From the NCBI RefSeq assembly GCF_017254865.1, contig NZ_JAFKCV010000012.1, positions 52,687-116,686 of the forward strand: a DNA stretch of 64,000 nt. The letters run 5' to 3'. Under the pieces are notes generated by a model that made no database searches, was not told the origin of the DNA, and saw only the letters and a program-made list of their open reading frames with translations. Numbering within the stretch: position 1 is the first letter of the stretch; each line of letters begins with the position of its first letter. The stretch is from Bowmanella dokdonensis (GTDB taxonomy: Bacteria > Pseudomonadota > Gammaproteobacteria > Enterobacterales > Alteromonadaceae). The translations under genes were made by a program, and so were the position numbers. This document shows positions 55,938 through 63,737 of this stretch, piece by piece.

Positions 55938-57293
55938 ATGTTGCATCCTTTACCTATTAGCCAACTTAACTGGCAACAGGCCATGGCAGACCAGCAAATC
56001 GGTATGCTGGACACAGCCGGGCAATTTGCGCCGCTGCCGGTCAGCCTCAGTCCCTGGCGCCTGTCCACTGGTTTATGGTCCCAGGTCATCGCCAACAGTC
56101 AGTTGCTGGGCAACTTGCTCAGCGGCATCAGTCAGCAGCGTCAATGGCTGTTGCAGCAATTCACGCCGCTGATGTCGGGACACAGCCTCACCGGGGCGCT
56201 GGCCAGGCAGTTGTCGCAACTTGAGCCCGCGCAGATCCGGGCGCAGGGCCTGCCGCTGATGCGCCATGATATGTTACTGGATAAGGCCGGTAAGTGGCGC
56301 TGGGTGGAAAGTAACAGCATTGCCGCGGGTATGGGGCCGCTCAGTGAAAACTGGCAACAGTTGCTCCGGGCACAACTGGCCCCGTGTTGTCAGGTGGATA
56401 ATCCGGCCACTTCGCGCCAGTCGGCCCTGTTGGCCGGAGCGGCCATGGCTATGCGCCGTCGATTCGACAACCAGGCGCCGTTAATGCTGTTTGTGGTGGA
56501 AGAGACAGAAGACAACCTGTTTGATCAGCAATGCCTGAGTCAGGCCATTGAAGCGCGGGGCGTCAGAGTCAAACGGATTACCCTGGAGCATCTTGCCAGC
56601 CTGGCTATTCGTAACCGGCGGCTTGTGTGGCCCGGCGATCAAAAGGACGCCGCTACCGAGGTGGATCTGCTGTACTTTCGCACCGGCTATAACCGCCAGG
56701 ATTATCAAACCGAGGCGCAGCTTGCCCTTCGCGCCACCCTGGAAACCCTGGATCTGGTGCTGTGTCCCAATATTGCCCTGCAACTGGCCGGCAGCAAATG
56801 GCTGCAGGCCCGGTTATACGAATCCCTGCAGGCCCCCTGGACAGCAGCACAACTGCAGCGACAACTGAACCTCAGCCTGCCTGAGTTGGCCAGACTCCAT
56901 TCACTGCTGGTGCCCTCGCGAACCCTGGACAGCGACGACAGCGCTGTACGGCACAAACTGGACAAGGGCTGGCTGCTGAAAAGCGAACAGGAAGGGGGCG
57001 GCTCGGTGCTGAACGGCCCGCAGGCTATAGACAGGTTAAAACAGGGCATTGCGCCCGATGCCGGCTGGATTGCCATGGCGCCTATTGATACCGCCATCAG
57101 GCAGGCGCCAGTGGCGGTATTACGCCAGGGACAGTTTGAGGACTGGTCCGGGGTGGTGTCCGAGCTGGGGCTGTTTACCCTGGGCAGCAAACAGCAATAC
57201 GGGGGATACCTGCTTCGCAGTAAACCGGCCGGGCAACTGGAAGGTGGTGTGCACCGGGGTGGGGCGGTGCTGGATAGCTTGCAGGTTTGCTGA
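55938..57293 (+). CDS. Eukaryotic-type glutathione synthetase
   Basis: This enzyme would join gamma-glutamylcysteine and glycine. The 451-residue product lacks similarity to the usual bacterial GshB but matches the eukaryotic ATP-grasp synthetase in order: VESNSIAAGMGPLS, DLLYFRTGYNRQDY, CPNIALQLAGSKWLQARL, LLKSEQEGGGSVLNG, SELGLFTLGSK, GGYLLRSKPAGQLEGGV and the final LDSLQVC. The ATG at 55938 follows GGAGGG; the longer in-frame reading starts inside the permease gene. Coupling to an ArsP-type exporter suggests thiols for metalloid handling. Its activity, and whether a normal gshB exists elsewhere, are unknown. Confidence 0.85.
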   Translation: MLHPLPISQLNWQQAMADQQIGMLDTAGQFAPLPVSLSPWRLSTGLWSQVIANSQLLGNLLSGISQQRQWLLQQFTPLMSGHSLTGALARQLSQLEPAQIRAQGLPLMRHDMLLDKAGKWRWVESNSIAAGMGPLSENWQQLLRAQLAPCCQVDNPATSRQSALLAGAAMAMRRRFDNQAPLMLFVVEETEDNLFDQQCLSQAIEARGVRVKRITLEHLASLAIRNRRLVWPGDQKDAATEVDLLYFRTGYNRQDYQTEAQLALRATLETLDLVLCPNIALQLAGSKWLQARLYESLQAPWTAAQLQRQLNLSLPELARLHSLLVPSRTLDSDDSAVRHKLDKGWLLKSEQEGGGSVLNGPQAIDRLKQGIAPDAGWIAMAPIDTAIRQAPVAVLRQGQFEDWSGVVSELGLFTLGSKQQYGGYLLRSKPAGQLEGGVHRGGAVLDSLQVC

Positions 57294-58263
57294 GTACATT
57301 GGTGTTTCTGGATTTTCACCACAGAGGGCACGAAGGACACGAAGAAGGGCGGTTCAGGCCTCTTCAAAAACCTTCGTGCTCGTCGTTACATTTGTAGTTT
57401 TAAATCGGATTGGCCTTTGGGGGACAGACCACAAAAGGCACGAAAAGAAACAAACCGCTGGCCCCTGAGTTGGTGTACCCCTGATCCCTTTCGTCCCTTT
57501 CGTCCCTTTTGTGTTTTTTGTGGTCAAACGCAGTGATACCAAATAAAGAAGACACAAAGCAGCACCAACCTGCCTAGTCAGGCCGGTGGTTCCGTCGTCC
57601 TGAACCTGGTTTCAGGACCTTTCTCAGATAGCGCAATGCCCGATGGTGCGAAACGAATAAAGAAGTGAAAAGGCAGCGCCGGATTGGCCTTCGCAGACAC
57701 GCCGTGAATACTTCCCTGTAGGCTCTTCCGCAGCCTCCCTGCTGCAGAAGGTCTGCGAAGGCCAACCCGACACTGCCTCCCGCCTTTTCTCTATCTGTAA
57801 GTAATGGGTTTGCAGGCAGACCATTCGCTTTGGCGAATGGCCGCTGAAACTTGTCTCTGCACCTAAAAGCAGGTGAGAGCACCGCCATATCAGAAAAATA
57901 TTAGTGAATCACTACACTTCATCGTAGCCACCATGACGGCCAGGCTGAAAGTCAACCTGGGCAAGGTCTAATGAGCATGGTACAAAAGAAATATGTAAAA
58001 GTACGGCAACGCTCCGTGTTTACCAGTGGGCTTTGCCGGTTATGAAACACTAGGGCCCGAGGAAAAGGGATTTTGATGATTTCTGAACCATACAAGCTAC
58101 TCAAATTCATTCCGGCCACAGAAGACGTTGCCACCACTGGGCACCCTCACACCAGCCGTTTAGCCGGGAGTTGGGCATCAACCGGCATTCTTGCCAGATC
58201 TCAGCGTCACGAATTGACCAAATTCTGCATGCTGTCTGCCCCTAACATTAGTCGGGTATTAGT
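57294..58263. other. Repeat-rich gap before the accessory genes
   Basis: No convincing gene was found in 970 bases. It holds a CACAGAGGGCACGAAG-type hairpin element (57316-57425, second copy at 61021-61132), a similar ACCACAAAAGGCACG...TTTTGTGGT hairpin (57426-57525), GTCCTGAA...TTCAGGAC (57597-57618), copy 1 of the ~200-bp element (57650-57849), and a 31-bp sequence also found at 63606. The reading frames of 60-104 codons on the minus strand belong to the repeats. Confidence 0.8.
57650..57849. repeat. Dispersed ~200-bp hairpin element, copy 1
   Basis: The core is a long stem: AAGGCAGCGCCGGATTGGCC plus TTCGCAGAC on the left, and GTCTGCGAAGGCCAACCCG plus ACACTGCC on the right, with an internal CTGCTGCAG-rich arm. 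It is followed by TGTAAGTAATGGGTTTGCAG and an unpaired tail. It occurs three times (57.7, 59.1 and 61.2 kb) on the same strand. Confidence 0.85.
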
Positions 58264-58959
58264 GTGAGCGCTCTAGAACCTTTTGGGGACCGGATCTGGA
58301 TTTGTAACGGCCCTAGGGTGCGAATGATGACAATACCCTTCACTACCAGGATGACTATTGTCGAAGTTGAGCCTAGAGTGCTTTGGATTCATTCGCCGCT
58401 TCTACCAAACAGGGAGTTGCAACAAAAGATCGATGATTTGGGTTCTGTCAGATATCTAGTTGCTCCAAACAAAATCCATAGTCTGGGTGTCCAGCCGTGG
58501 AGAGAAAGATACCCCTTGGCTGAAGTATGGGTTTCACCGGAGTTCAATGAGCGACATCCAGAAATTCATGCAGAAAATTCGTTACTACAGAACGTTAATC
58601 CCCAATGGGCTGATGAAATAGACTACATGTGTTTCGAAGGCAGTAGCTTTCTCGATGAGGTGGTGTTTTTTCATAAGCGCTCTAGAACATTGATCCTCAC
58701 TGATCTCATACAAAGACATGAGGCAGAGCGAGAGTCATGGTTTTGGCGGATCGTTAAACGTGCGGGAGGTGTTCTGGGAGCATCGGGCGGAACGGCTTAT
58801 GATTTACGCTTCAGTTTCAAAAATAAAGAGGCGGCTAAAGCTAGCGCGCTATCAGTACTTGAGTGGGACTTTGACCGAGTAGTGATCTCCCATGGTATGT
58901 GCATAACAGAAGACGCTCACCCATATGTAGAGAAAGCATTTGAGTGGGCGATCAAGTAG
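58264..58959 (+). CDS. DUF4336 protein (metallo-beta-lactamase-like fold)
   Basis: The 231-residue product starts (GTG) SALEPFGDRIWICNGP and resembles DUF4336 proteins, with IHSPLLPNRELQQKIDDLG, YLVAPNKIHSLGVQPWRERYP and a C-terminal HGMCITEDAH motif. The fold is related to metallo-beta-lactamases but the classical HxHxDH set is not complete; the histidines seen may still bind metal. The substrate is unknown. An overlapping upstream frame ends inside its start. It is AT-richer than the core genes, has no close ribosome-binding site, and is followed by a hairpin and T-run. It lies in the repeat-rich accessory region. Confidence 0.75.
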   Translation: MSALEPFGDRIWICNGPRVRMMTIPFTTRMTIVEVEPRVLWIHSPLLPNRELQQKIDDLGSVRYLVAPNKIHSLGVQPWRERYPLAEVWVSPEFNERHPEIHAENSLLQNVNPQWADEIDYMCFEGSSFLDEVVFFHKRSRTLILTDLIQRHEAERESWFWRIVKRAGGVLGASGGTAYDLRFSFKNKEAAKASALSVLEWDFDRVVISHGMCITEDAHPYVEKAFEWAIK

Positions 58960-58989
58960 ACACTTGATTGAGTGGGTCTCGTTTTTTTT
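58958..58989 (+). terminator. Possible terminator behind the DUF4336 gene
   Basis: AGAC-ACT and AGT-GG-GTCT (58958-58979) form an imperfect stem, followed by CG and a run of eight T. A second stem, ATCAAGT-AGAC-ACTTGAT (58951-58968), overlaps it. Confidence 0.4.
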
Positions 58990-59093
58990 GTCGTCGTCAT
59001 CCCTCCAATGTTCAACTTATCTGCAGAAAACTCTGCCCCGTAAAGGGCTAAACGAGTTGTGCGCTCGCACTCGTTTCTAGACGCCTTTTACCC
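58990..59093. repeat. Long hairpin between DUF4336 gene and repeat copy 2
   Basis: TAAAGGGCTAAACGAG (59041-59056) can pair with CTCGTTTCTAGACGCCTTTTA (59070-59090) in an imperfect stem around TTGTGCGCTCGCA. It may be a separate small mobile hairpin or the left arm of repeat copy 2. Confidence 0.4.
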
Positions 59094-59298
59094 CTGTAGG
59101 CTTTTCCGCAGCCTCCCTGCTGCAGAAGGTCAGCGAAGGCCAACCCGACACTGCCTCCCGCCTTTTCTTTATCTGTAAGTAATGGGTTTGCAGGCAGACC
59201 ATTCGCTTTGGCGAATAGCTGCTGAAACCGGACTATCCACATACCTGCTTAGGTAAGAGCTTAATTTATATAAAAATTTGACCAGAGGCTGAGAGGAA
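59094..59298. repeat. Dispersed ~200-bp hairpin element, copy 2 (left arm missing)
   Basis: It starts at CCTGTAGGC inside the element and matches copy 3 closely through to AGAGGAAG. The left stem arm seen in copies 1 and 3 is replaced by another hairpin. Confidence 0.8.
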
Positions 59299-59424
59299 GG
59301 ATTGATTTTTGCTCGACTTATTCCCGAAGTCTTTATTTTGTCCACAATAATTCATTTATTGTCTTGAGTAGTTCGCGTTTTAGTGCTTTTATCTACTGTA
59401 ATTCGTTCTCTTGGCAGGTGAACT

Positions 59425-60909
59425 ATGCCATCTCTGATTTTTCCTAAAGATACCGCCGATGCAAAAAAGCTCTCTGTTGAGGTGCAAAAGGGGGCTCTTA
59501 AGCGGATTCGTCAGGGTATTTACACAGATGCTGCCTGGGAGGAGATCCCACAGTTGCTGAATAGCCGGTGGTATGAGGTCATCCAGTATTTGTTTCCCGA
59601 TGCAATTGCATCCCATGTCACTGCAGTAAAGCTAAGACCAGAGAACAACATCGTTCATATCACCGCCGACCTGGGGAAGCGGCGTAAAATCAACATCAGT
59701 GATGCTTTGACCATTGATGTGCATCCCGGCAACGTCGCAGAGCTTACTGAACAATTTGTTCCCCAGTTGAAACGCAGTGCTCCGGCACGGCTGTTAATGG
59801 AAAACCTGCAGCTTTCACATCAGGATACCGATTTGCCAAAGGCTCTCGGCCAGTCATGGGTAGAGCAGGAGCTGCTTAGACGTTTAGAGCGTTACGGAGA
59901 AACGGACTTAAACCTTATTAGGGATGAGGCCAAGGCTCACTGTGTAGCGCTGGGTATGGAAAAGGAATGCCGTCAGCTGGATGAGCTGATAGGAGCCTTG
60001 TTGTCAACACGGCCGGACAAAGTGCTTCGCACTCCTGTTGCTATCGCAACAGCCAGGCAGGAGCCTTATGATCAAGGTCGTCTGGCCTTATTTGAACGGA
60101 TGGCCGATTACCTGAACCGTTGCGACTTCCCACCCCGGCCATATCAATACAACAAGTCAGGTTGGCGCAATCTGGCCTTTTATGAGAGTTACTTTTCTAA
60201 CTACATAGAAGGGACTGAGTTTGAAATCGATGAGGCAGAGCAGATTGTCTTTTCTAAACAGGCAATCCCAGATCGCCATGAAGACAGTCACGATGTACTG
60301 TCAGTCTATGACATTGTGCATGACTACACAGAAATGGTAACTGTGCCTGAATCAGCGAATGAACTGATGCATTTACTGACCTTGCGCCATGGACTCATTA
60401 TGCATGCAAGATCGGACAAGCGGCCAGGTGAACTCAAAGTAAAACCGAACAAAGCAGGCGATACGCTGTTTGTTTTACCGGACAAAGTGGAAGGGACATT
60501 GGCGCGGGCTTTTTCTCTTTATCAGCAACTGGAGCCAGGTTTGGCGCGGGCTGTTTTCATGCAGTTTATGGTCACCGAATGCCACCCTTTTGATGACGGA
60601 AATGGCCGCCTGGCCAGAATCATGATGAATGCTGAGTTGGTGTGCCATGAGCAATTCAAGATTATTGTTCCAACCGTACACAGGGACAGTTATCTGAATG
60701 GCTTGCGCCAGGCGAGCCGTTCCGGCCGATTCAGAACGCTCTGTAAGGTTTTCGCAGACCTGCAAGCTTACACAAGCATTATTCCATGGGAAGAATACGG
60801 CGAAGCCAGAAGTACATTAGAGGCACATTGTGCCGACAAGCTGCCGGATGAGGGAGTGGCAGTTTTTAACAAACAAATCGCTCAGTTTAAAATTTCATTA
60901 CCACCATAG
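59425..60909 (+). CDS. Fic family protein with N-terminal DNA-binding-like domain
   Basis: The 494-residue product has the Fic catalytic motif HPFDDGNGRLAR at residues 387-398 and the inhibitory motif (S/T)xxxE(G/N) as SNYIEG at 258-263, just before the Fic core, so it is a class II, self-inhibited AMP-transferase. Residues 1-45 (LSVEVQKGALKRIRQGIYTDAAW) look like the N-terminal winged helix of AbiEi-type antitoxins or transcriptional regulators. There is no separate antitoxin gene. The target protein is unknown. The gene is flanked by repeat copies and has only a modest ribosome-binding site (GGCAGGTGA). Confidence 0.85.
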   Translation: MPSLIFPKDTADAKKLSVEVQKGALKRIRQGIYTDAAWEEIPQLLNSRWYEVIQYLFPDAIASHVTAVKLRPENNIVHITADLGKRRKINISDALTIDVHPGNVAELTEQFVPQLKRSAPARLLMENLQLSHQDTDLPKALGQSWVEQELLRRLERYGETDLNLIRDEAKAHCVALGMEKECRQLDELIGALLSTRPDKVLRTPVAIATARQEPYDQGRLALFERMADYLNRCDFPPRPYQYNKSGWRNLAFYESYFSNYIEGTEFEIDEAEQIVFSKQAIPDRHEDSHDVLSVYDIVHDYTEMVTVPESANELMHLLTLRHGLIMHARSDKRPGELKVKPNKAGDTLFVLPDKVEGTLARAFSLYQQLEPGLARAVFMQFMVTECHPFDDGNGRLARIMMNAELVCHEQFKIIVPTVHRDSYLNGLRQASRSGRFRTLCKVFADLQAYTSIIPWEEYGEARSTLEAHCADKLPDEGVAVFNKQIAQFKISLPP

Positions 60910-61020
60910 GTGAGACAGCCTCTGCATCCAAACCCGATATGCTGCAAGATCAATAGGGTCATTGATCGTGCCAACTCTGTTTAAATCGCTACGAATTAGG
61001 GGTAGCGTGACAAAGGGATA

Positions 61021-61132
61021 AATTCACCACAGAGGGCACAAAGAACACGAAGAAGGGCGGTTCAAGCCTCTTCAAAAACCTTCGTGCGCTTCGCGACCTT
61101 TGTGGTTGTAAATCGGATTGGCCTTTGTGTTC
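61021..61132. repeat. CACAGAGGG hairpin element, second copy
   Basis: ACCACAGAGGGCACAAAG and following bases pair with CTTCGTGC...ACCTTTGTGGT. The sequence is almost the same as 57316-57425 up to and including AAATCGGATTGGCCTTTG, and the ~200-bp element follows at once here. Confidence 0.85.
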
Positions 61133-61146
61133 AAAAGCAGTGATAA

Positions 61147-61413
61147 CAAATAAAGAAACCAAAAGGCAGCGCCGGATTAGCCTTCGCAGACACGCCGTGG
61201 ATACTTCCCTGTAGGCTCTTCCGCAGCTTCCCTGCTGCAGAAGGTCTGCGAAGGCCAAGCCGACACTGCCTCCCGCCTTTTCTTTATCTGTAAGTAATGG
61301 GTTTGCAGGCAGACCATTCGCTTTGGCGAATAGCTGCTGAAACCGGACTATCCACATACCTGCTTAGGTAAGAGCTTAATTTTTATAAAAATTTGACCAG
61401 AAGCTGAGAGGAA
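61147..61413. repeat. Dispersed ~200-bp hairpin element, copy 3
   Basis: This is the most complete copy, with both stem arms (GCCTTCGCAGAC and GTCTGCGAAGGC) and the full right tail ending AGAGGAAG. Small minus-strand reading frames inside it are probably not genes. Confidence 0.85.
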
Positions 61414-61441
61414 GTGTTTACTGGAGACACTTTGATAGGTT

Positions 61442-61496
61442 GTGGGGTGAGCGAAGAGCGGGATCGTGCACAATGCACGACCTGACCCCATACCCC
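61442..61496. repeat. REP-like hairpin
   Basis: GGGGTGAGCGAAGAGCGGGA, CGTGCA-CAA-TGCACG and ACCTGACCCC fold into a bulged hairpin. A related sequence lies at 62049-62090 (TGCAAAATGCAAGACTTGACCC). Such elements typically accompany RAYT transposases, one of which is found nearby. Confidence 0.5.
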
Positions 61497-61516
61497 AAAA
61501 AAGGTGGAGTGTGGAA

Positions 61517-61562
61517 GTACGGCAAAGTCCCGTGTTTAAACACAGGACTTTGCCAGACATGA
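61517..61562. other. Hairpin ending in an integron-like core site
   Basis: GGCAAAGTCC (61524-61533) and GGACTTTGCC (61547-61556) form a perfect stem around GTGTTTAAACAC. GTTATGT (61566-61572) follows within 10 bases, at the start of the next gene. A similar hairpin (GTACGGCAACGCTCCGTGTTTA) occurs at 57992. This is a candidate attC right end. Confidence 0.35.
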
Positions 61563-61568
61563 AGCGTT

Positions 61569-61958
61569 ATGTGTAAAAAGGTTTTAGCATTGATCGAATC
61601 AATACTTTACGAAAACAAAATTCACAAGGTTCTAAAAAAGGTTGCGAAGCAGCGTATCTCAATAATACTGCAACCTGGAAACGTGCCAGTTATTGAGCGC
61701 GCAGTGGGTAATGATGAAGCTACGCAGGCATTACTCTTAACTGCTCAAATCCGCGGATGGGTTGAAGTTCTTCATGAAGCTCTGCCAACAGGAAAGGTTG
61801 ATGAACAGGGGAATCTTTCAGAATCATCATTTCAAAACATTCAGACACATTGGAGACTTACGGATTCTGGTTGGGCGGCAATACAAAGAAGGCATCAAAT
61901 GGCAATTTTTAGTTTAATTGTTGGTTTGACAAGTATTTTTATTGCCATCAGCGCATAA
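61569..61958 (+). CDS. Small protein with C-terminal membrane anchor
   Basis: The 129-residue product starts MCKKVLALIESILYENKIHK, is basic near the N-terminus and ends with one hydrophobic helix (MAIFSLIVGLTSIFIAISA). The middle reads like a winged-helix or small regulatory domain (WRLTDSGWAAIQRRHQ), but I do not recognise a family. The stop codon lies inside GCATAAC (61953-61959), which complements the GTTATGT-like core site just before the gene; this is the pattern of an integron gene cassette. It is AT-rich compared with the core genes. Confidence 0.6.
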   Translation: MCKKVLALIESILYENKIHKVLKKVAKQRISIILQPGNVPVIERAVGNDEATQALLLTAQIRGWVEVLHEALPTGKVDEQGNLSESSFQNIQTHWRLTDSGWAAIQRRHQMAIFSLIVGLTSIFIAISA

Positions 61959-62048
61959 CAGAGGGTGAGAGGGGGCAGGTCTTGGATTGTTATACAATAA
62001 CCACTTCTGGCGCCCAACGGGCCGGAGAGAGCTTCGACAGGTAGTTTA

Positions 62049-62102
62049 GAGCGACGAGATGACATTCTGCAAAATGCAAGACTTGACCCTGAACTCGGCT
62101 GA
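62049..62102. repeat. REP-like sequence before the RAYT remnant
   Basis: TGCAAAATGCAAGACTTGACCC resembles the hairpin at 61442-61496. GGCAGGTCTTGGATTGTTAT at 61976 is a third, partial copy. A short direct repeat CTGAACTCGG occurs twice at 62089-62108. Confidence 0.45.
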
Positions 62103-62489
62103 ACTCGGGAAGAGACCTATCTGCTGCAACTTTACCGTTATATTGAGCTGAACCCGGTCAGAGCAGGCATGGTGGACGATCCGGCAGACTACAGCTGGTC
62201 GAGTTACCAAAGCAATGGGCTGGGTAAGCGAGTGAAACTGTTGACCCCTCATCCTCAATACCTGAAATTGGGCAAGACAGACGAAGAGCGACAATCCTGC
62301 TACCGGGAGCTATTCCGATATCAGGTAGAAGGCAAATTGCTAGATGACATCCGCAAGGCTGCCAATAAAGGGTTGGTGTTAGGTAGCAAGCGCTTTGTCG
62401 AGGAAGTGGAGGCGTTAACGGGAAAGCGACTTCGTGAAGGTAAACGGGGCAGGCGGGTCGGATGGCGGAAGGAGAGGGATTTAGTTTAA
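62103..62489 (+). pseudogene. RAYT (REP-associated tyrosine transposase), 5'-truncated
   Basis: The open frame after the TGA at 62100 encodes EETYLLQLYRYIELNPVRAG, then MVDDPADYSWSSYQSNGLG, LTPHPQYLKLG and a C-terminal GKRLREGKRGRRVGW, the C-terminal half of IS200-like REP-associated transposases. The N-terminal HUH motif is missing; where the catalytic tyrosine would fall was not located. So it cannot move on its own. The first ATG (62169) is internal, so an intact gene product is unlikely. REP-like hairpins lie on both sides. Confidence 0.8.
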
Positions 62490-62547
62490 TTTGGATCTGA
62501 CCCTTTTTATTGCTTTTTATTGCTTCCAACCATCCGGAAATGCGGAC

Positions 62548-62555
62548 GTTAGGGC
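62548..62555 (+). other. Integron-like core site GTTAGGGC (cassette start)
   Basis: CGGACGTTAGGGC precedes the HEPN-like gene by 15 bases. It is the exact reverse complement of GCCCTAAC at 63598-63605, which contains that gene's stop codon. In integron cassettes the two ends relate in this way because the core site is split on integration. Confidence 0.5.
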
Positions 62556-62569
62556 TTTACAGAAAATTT

Positions 62570-63604
62570 ATGAATGAATTTGAATTGAAACTTAGATTTA
62601 TAACTGGAAGAAGTGATGAGGACAACTGGGAAGTCCATCAGGTAGAAGATATTCGGTTTTGGAAAGAGGCAGTAGACTTAATTTCGCTGAGAGAATGTCA
62701 ACATAATGGTTGTATGATTTCAATTGAATCTGATTGGCGACCCGTTATTGATAAGTTAGAAAAGGATTTGAAACGAAATGTACAATTACATTCTGGTGAG
62801 GAAGTTGCTTTAGGTGATATTGGGGACGTGACAGAAGTCCCCGTCAAAATTCTAATATCAGGAACTAATGATCTGAGTGGGTATTTTTGGTATCCAAATC
62901 TTTTTCTAGAGTATTATGTATACGAGATATTTTTTGTATTGAATCTTTCAAGACCAGGGGTCTGTGACTTTTTTAGTTTAAGCTTGGAGGGTGTAGATAA
63001 CCCTTGGCAGAAAAAATCAAGCAAGATAGAACATGAAAGGATCTCAAGTTATAACTTAGAATTTGCTTGGGAGAATTCATTTCGCGGCTTATTCCCATCG
63101 CTAAAAGAAATCCCAATTAATGATGTTATTAATTGGTACGAAAAAATTGATATAGGTCTAAAACAGAAGGCGACGAGACCGATCGAAAAAACTTTGTTCT
63201 CCTTTTACCACATTTGCAAAGCAGACGGTGACATATCATCAATTGTGTGGGTGTTTCACGCTCTTGAATCACTTTATAGTACTAAGGTTGGAGAAGGGTT
63301 CAGCAACTTAATTAACAGGATTTCAGCACTACTTTCTCTTGATGAGAAGCAGGTTTCTATACTTAAGAAAAATCTCAGGAAACTCTATGATATGAGAAGC
63401 TCTCTAATTCATGGGGGGTATGAAATATATCACCCAATGCGTAATGAGGTTGTAGATAAAACTATAGAAAATCAGTACAGCGAAATTTACGAAAATCATC
63501 AATTTGGGATTTCTATTTTAATTGCGAGCTTACAAGCCCTCATCGAAAAACGTTGGTATCGCATTAATGTAATAGAGCAATTAGATGGTAGCAACCGGCC
63601 CTAA
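62570..63604 (+). CDS. HEPN-like protein, probable cassette gene
   Basis: The 344-residue product starts MNEFELKLRFITGRSDEDNW and contains, near the end, YDMRSSLIHGG with the R-x4-H motif (R276, H281) of HEPN ribonucleases. The preceding stretch FHALESLYSTKVGEGFSNLI is typical of ApeA-like HEPN domains. The N-terminal 200 residues are not recognised. It is clearly AT-rich compared with all core genes, a sign of transfer. An alternative in-frame ATG at 62540 precedes the core site. The stop codon is inside GCCCTAAC. A role in phage defence or RNA cutting is inference. Confidence 0.7.
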   Translation: MNEFELKLRFITGRSDEDNWEVHQVEDIRFWKEAVDLISLRECQHNGCMISIESDWRPVIDKLEKDLKRNVQLHSGEEVALGDIGDVTEVPVKILISGTNDLSGYFWYPNLFLEYYVYEIFFVLNLSRPGVCDFFSLSLEGVDNPWQKKSSKIEHERISSYNLEFAWENSFRGLFPSLKEIPINDVINWYEKIDIGLKQKATRPIEKTLFSFYHICKADGDISSIVWVFHALESLYSTKVGEGFSNLINRISALLSLDEKQVSILKKNLRKLYDMRSSLIHGGYEIYHPMRNEVVDKTIENQYSEIYENHQFGISILIASLQALIEKRWYRINVIEQLDGSNRP

Positions 63605-63737
63605 CAAGGGATTTTGATGATTTCCGAACCATACAAAATGCTTAAAACGCTACCCCCGCAGCGGGTGGCAGGGGCAAAAATACAATGCCGCTGCGCGATT
63701 ATTGCATTGTGTTTTGCCTTTTAGCTCAAAGTTAAAT
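63598..63737 (+). other. attC-like recombination site behind the HEPN-like gene
   Basis: It begins with GCCCTAAC (63598-63605) and ends with AAAGTTAAAT (63728-63737), which fits the RYYYAAC and GTTRRRY core motifs of attC sites. CGCAGCGG and CCGCTGCG, and ACAATGC and GCATTGT, can pair inside. Clear L boxes were not found, so this is tentative. A short frame inside it (63617, MISEPYKMLK) is probably not a gene. Confidence 0.45.

Noticed and set aside
57574..57888. Minus-strand frames of 60-120 codons at 57.6, 59.1 and 61.1 kb
   Set aside because: They lie within the dispersed hairpin elements and are shared only because the DNA is repeated. The frames differ in length and have no ribosome-binding site.
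58076..58267. Possible small gene MISEPYKLLKF before the DUF4336 gene
   Set aside because: It shares only the first 7 codons with the copy at 63617, and the rest diverges; overlap with the next gene and lack of family support suggest a repeat fragment.
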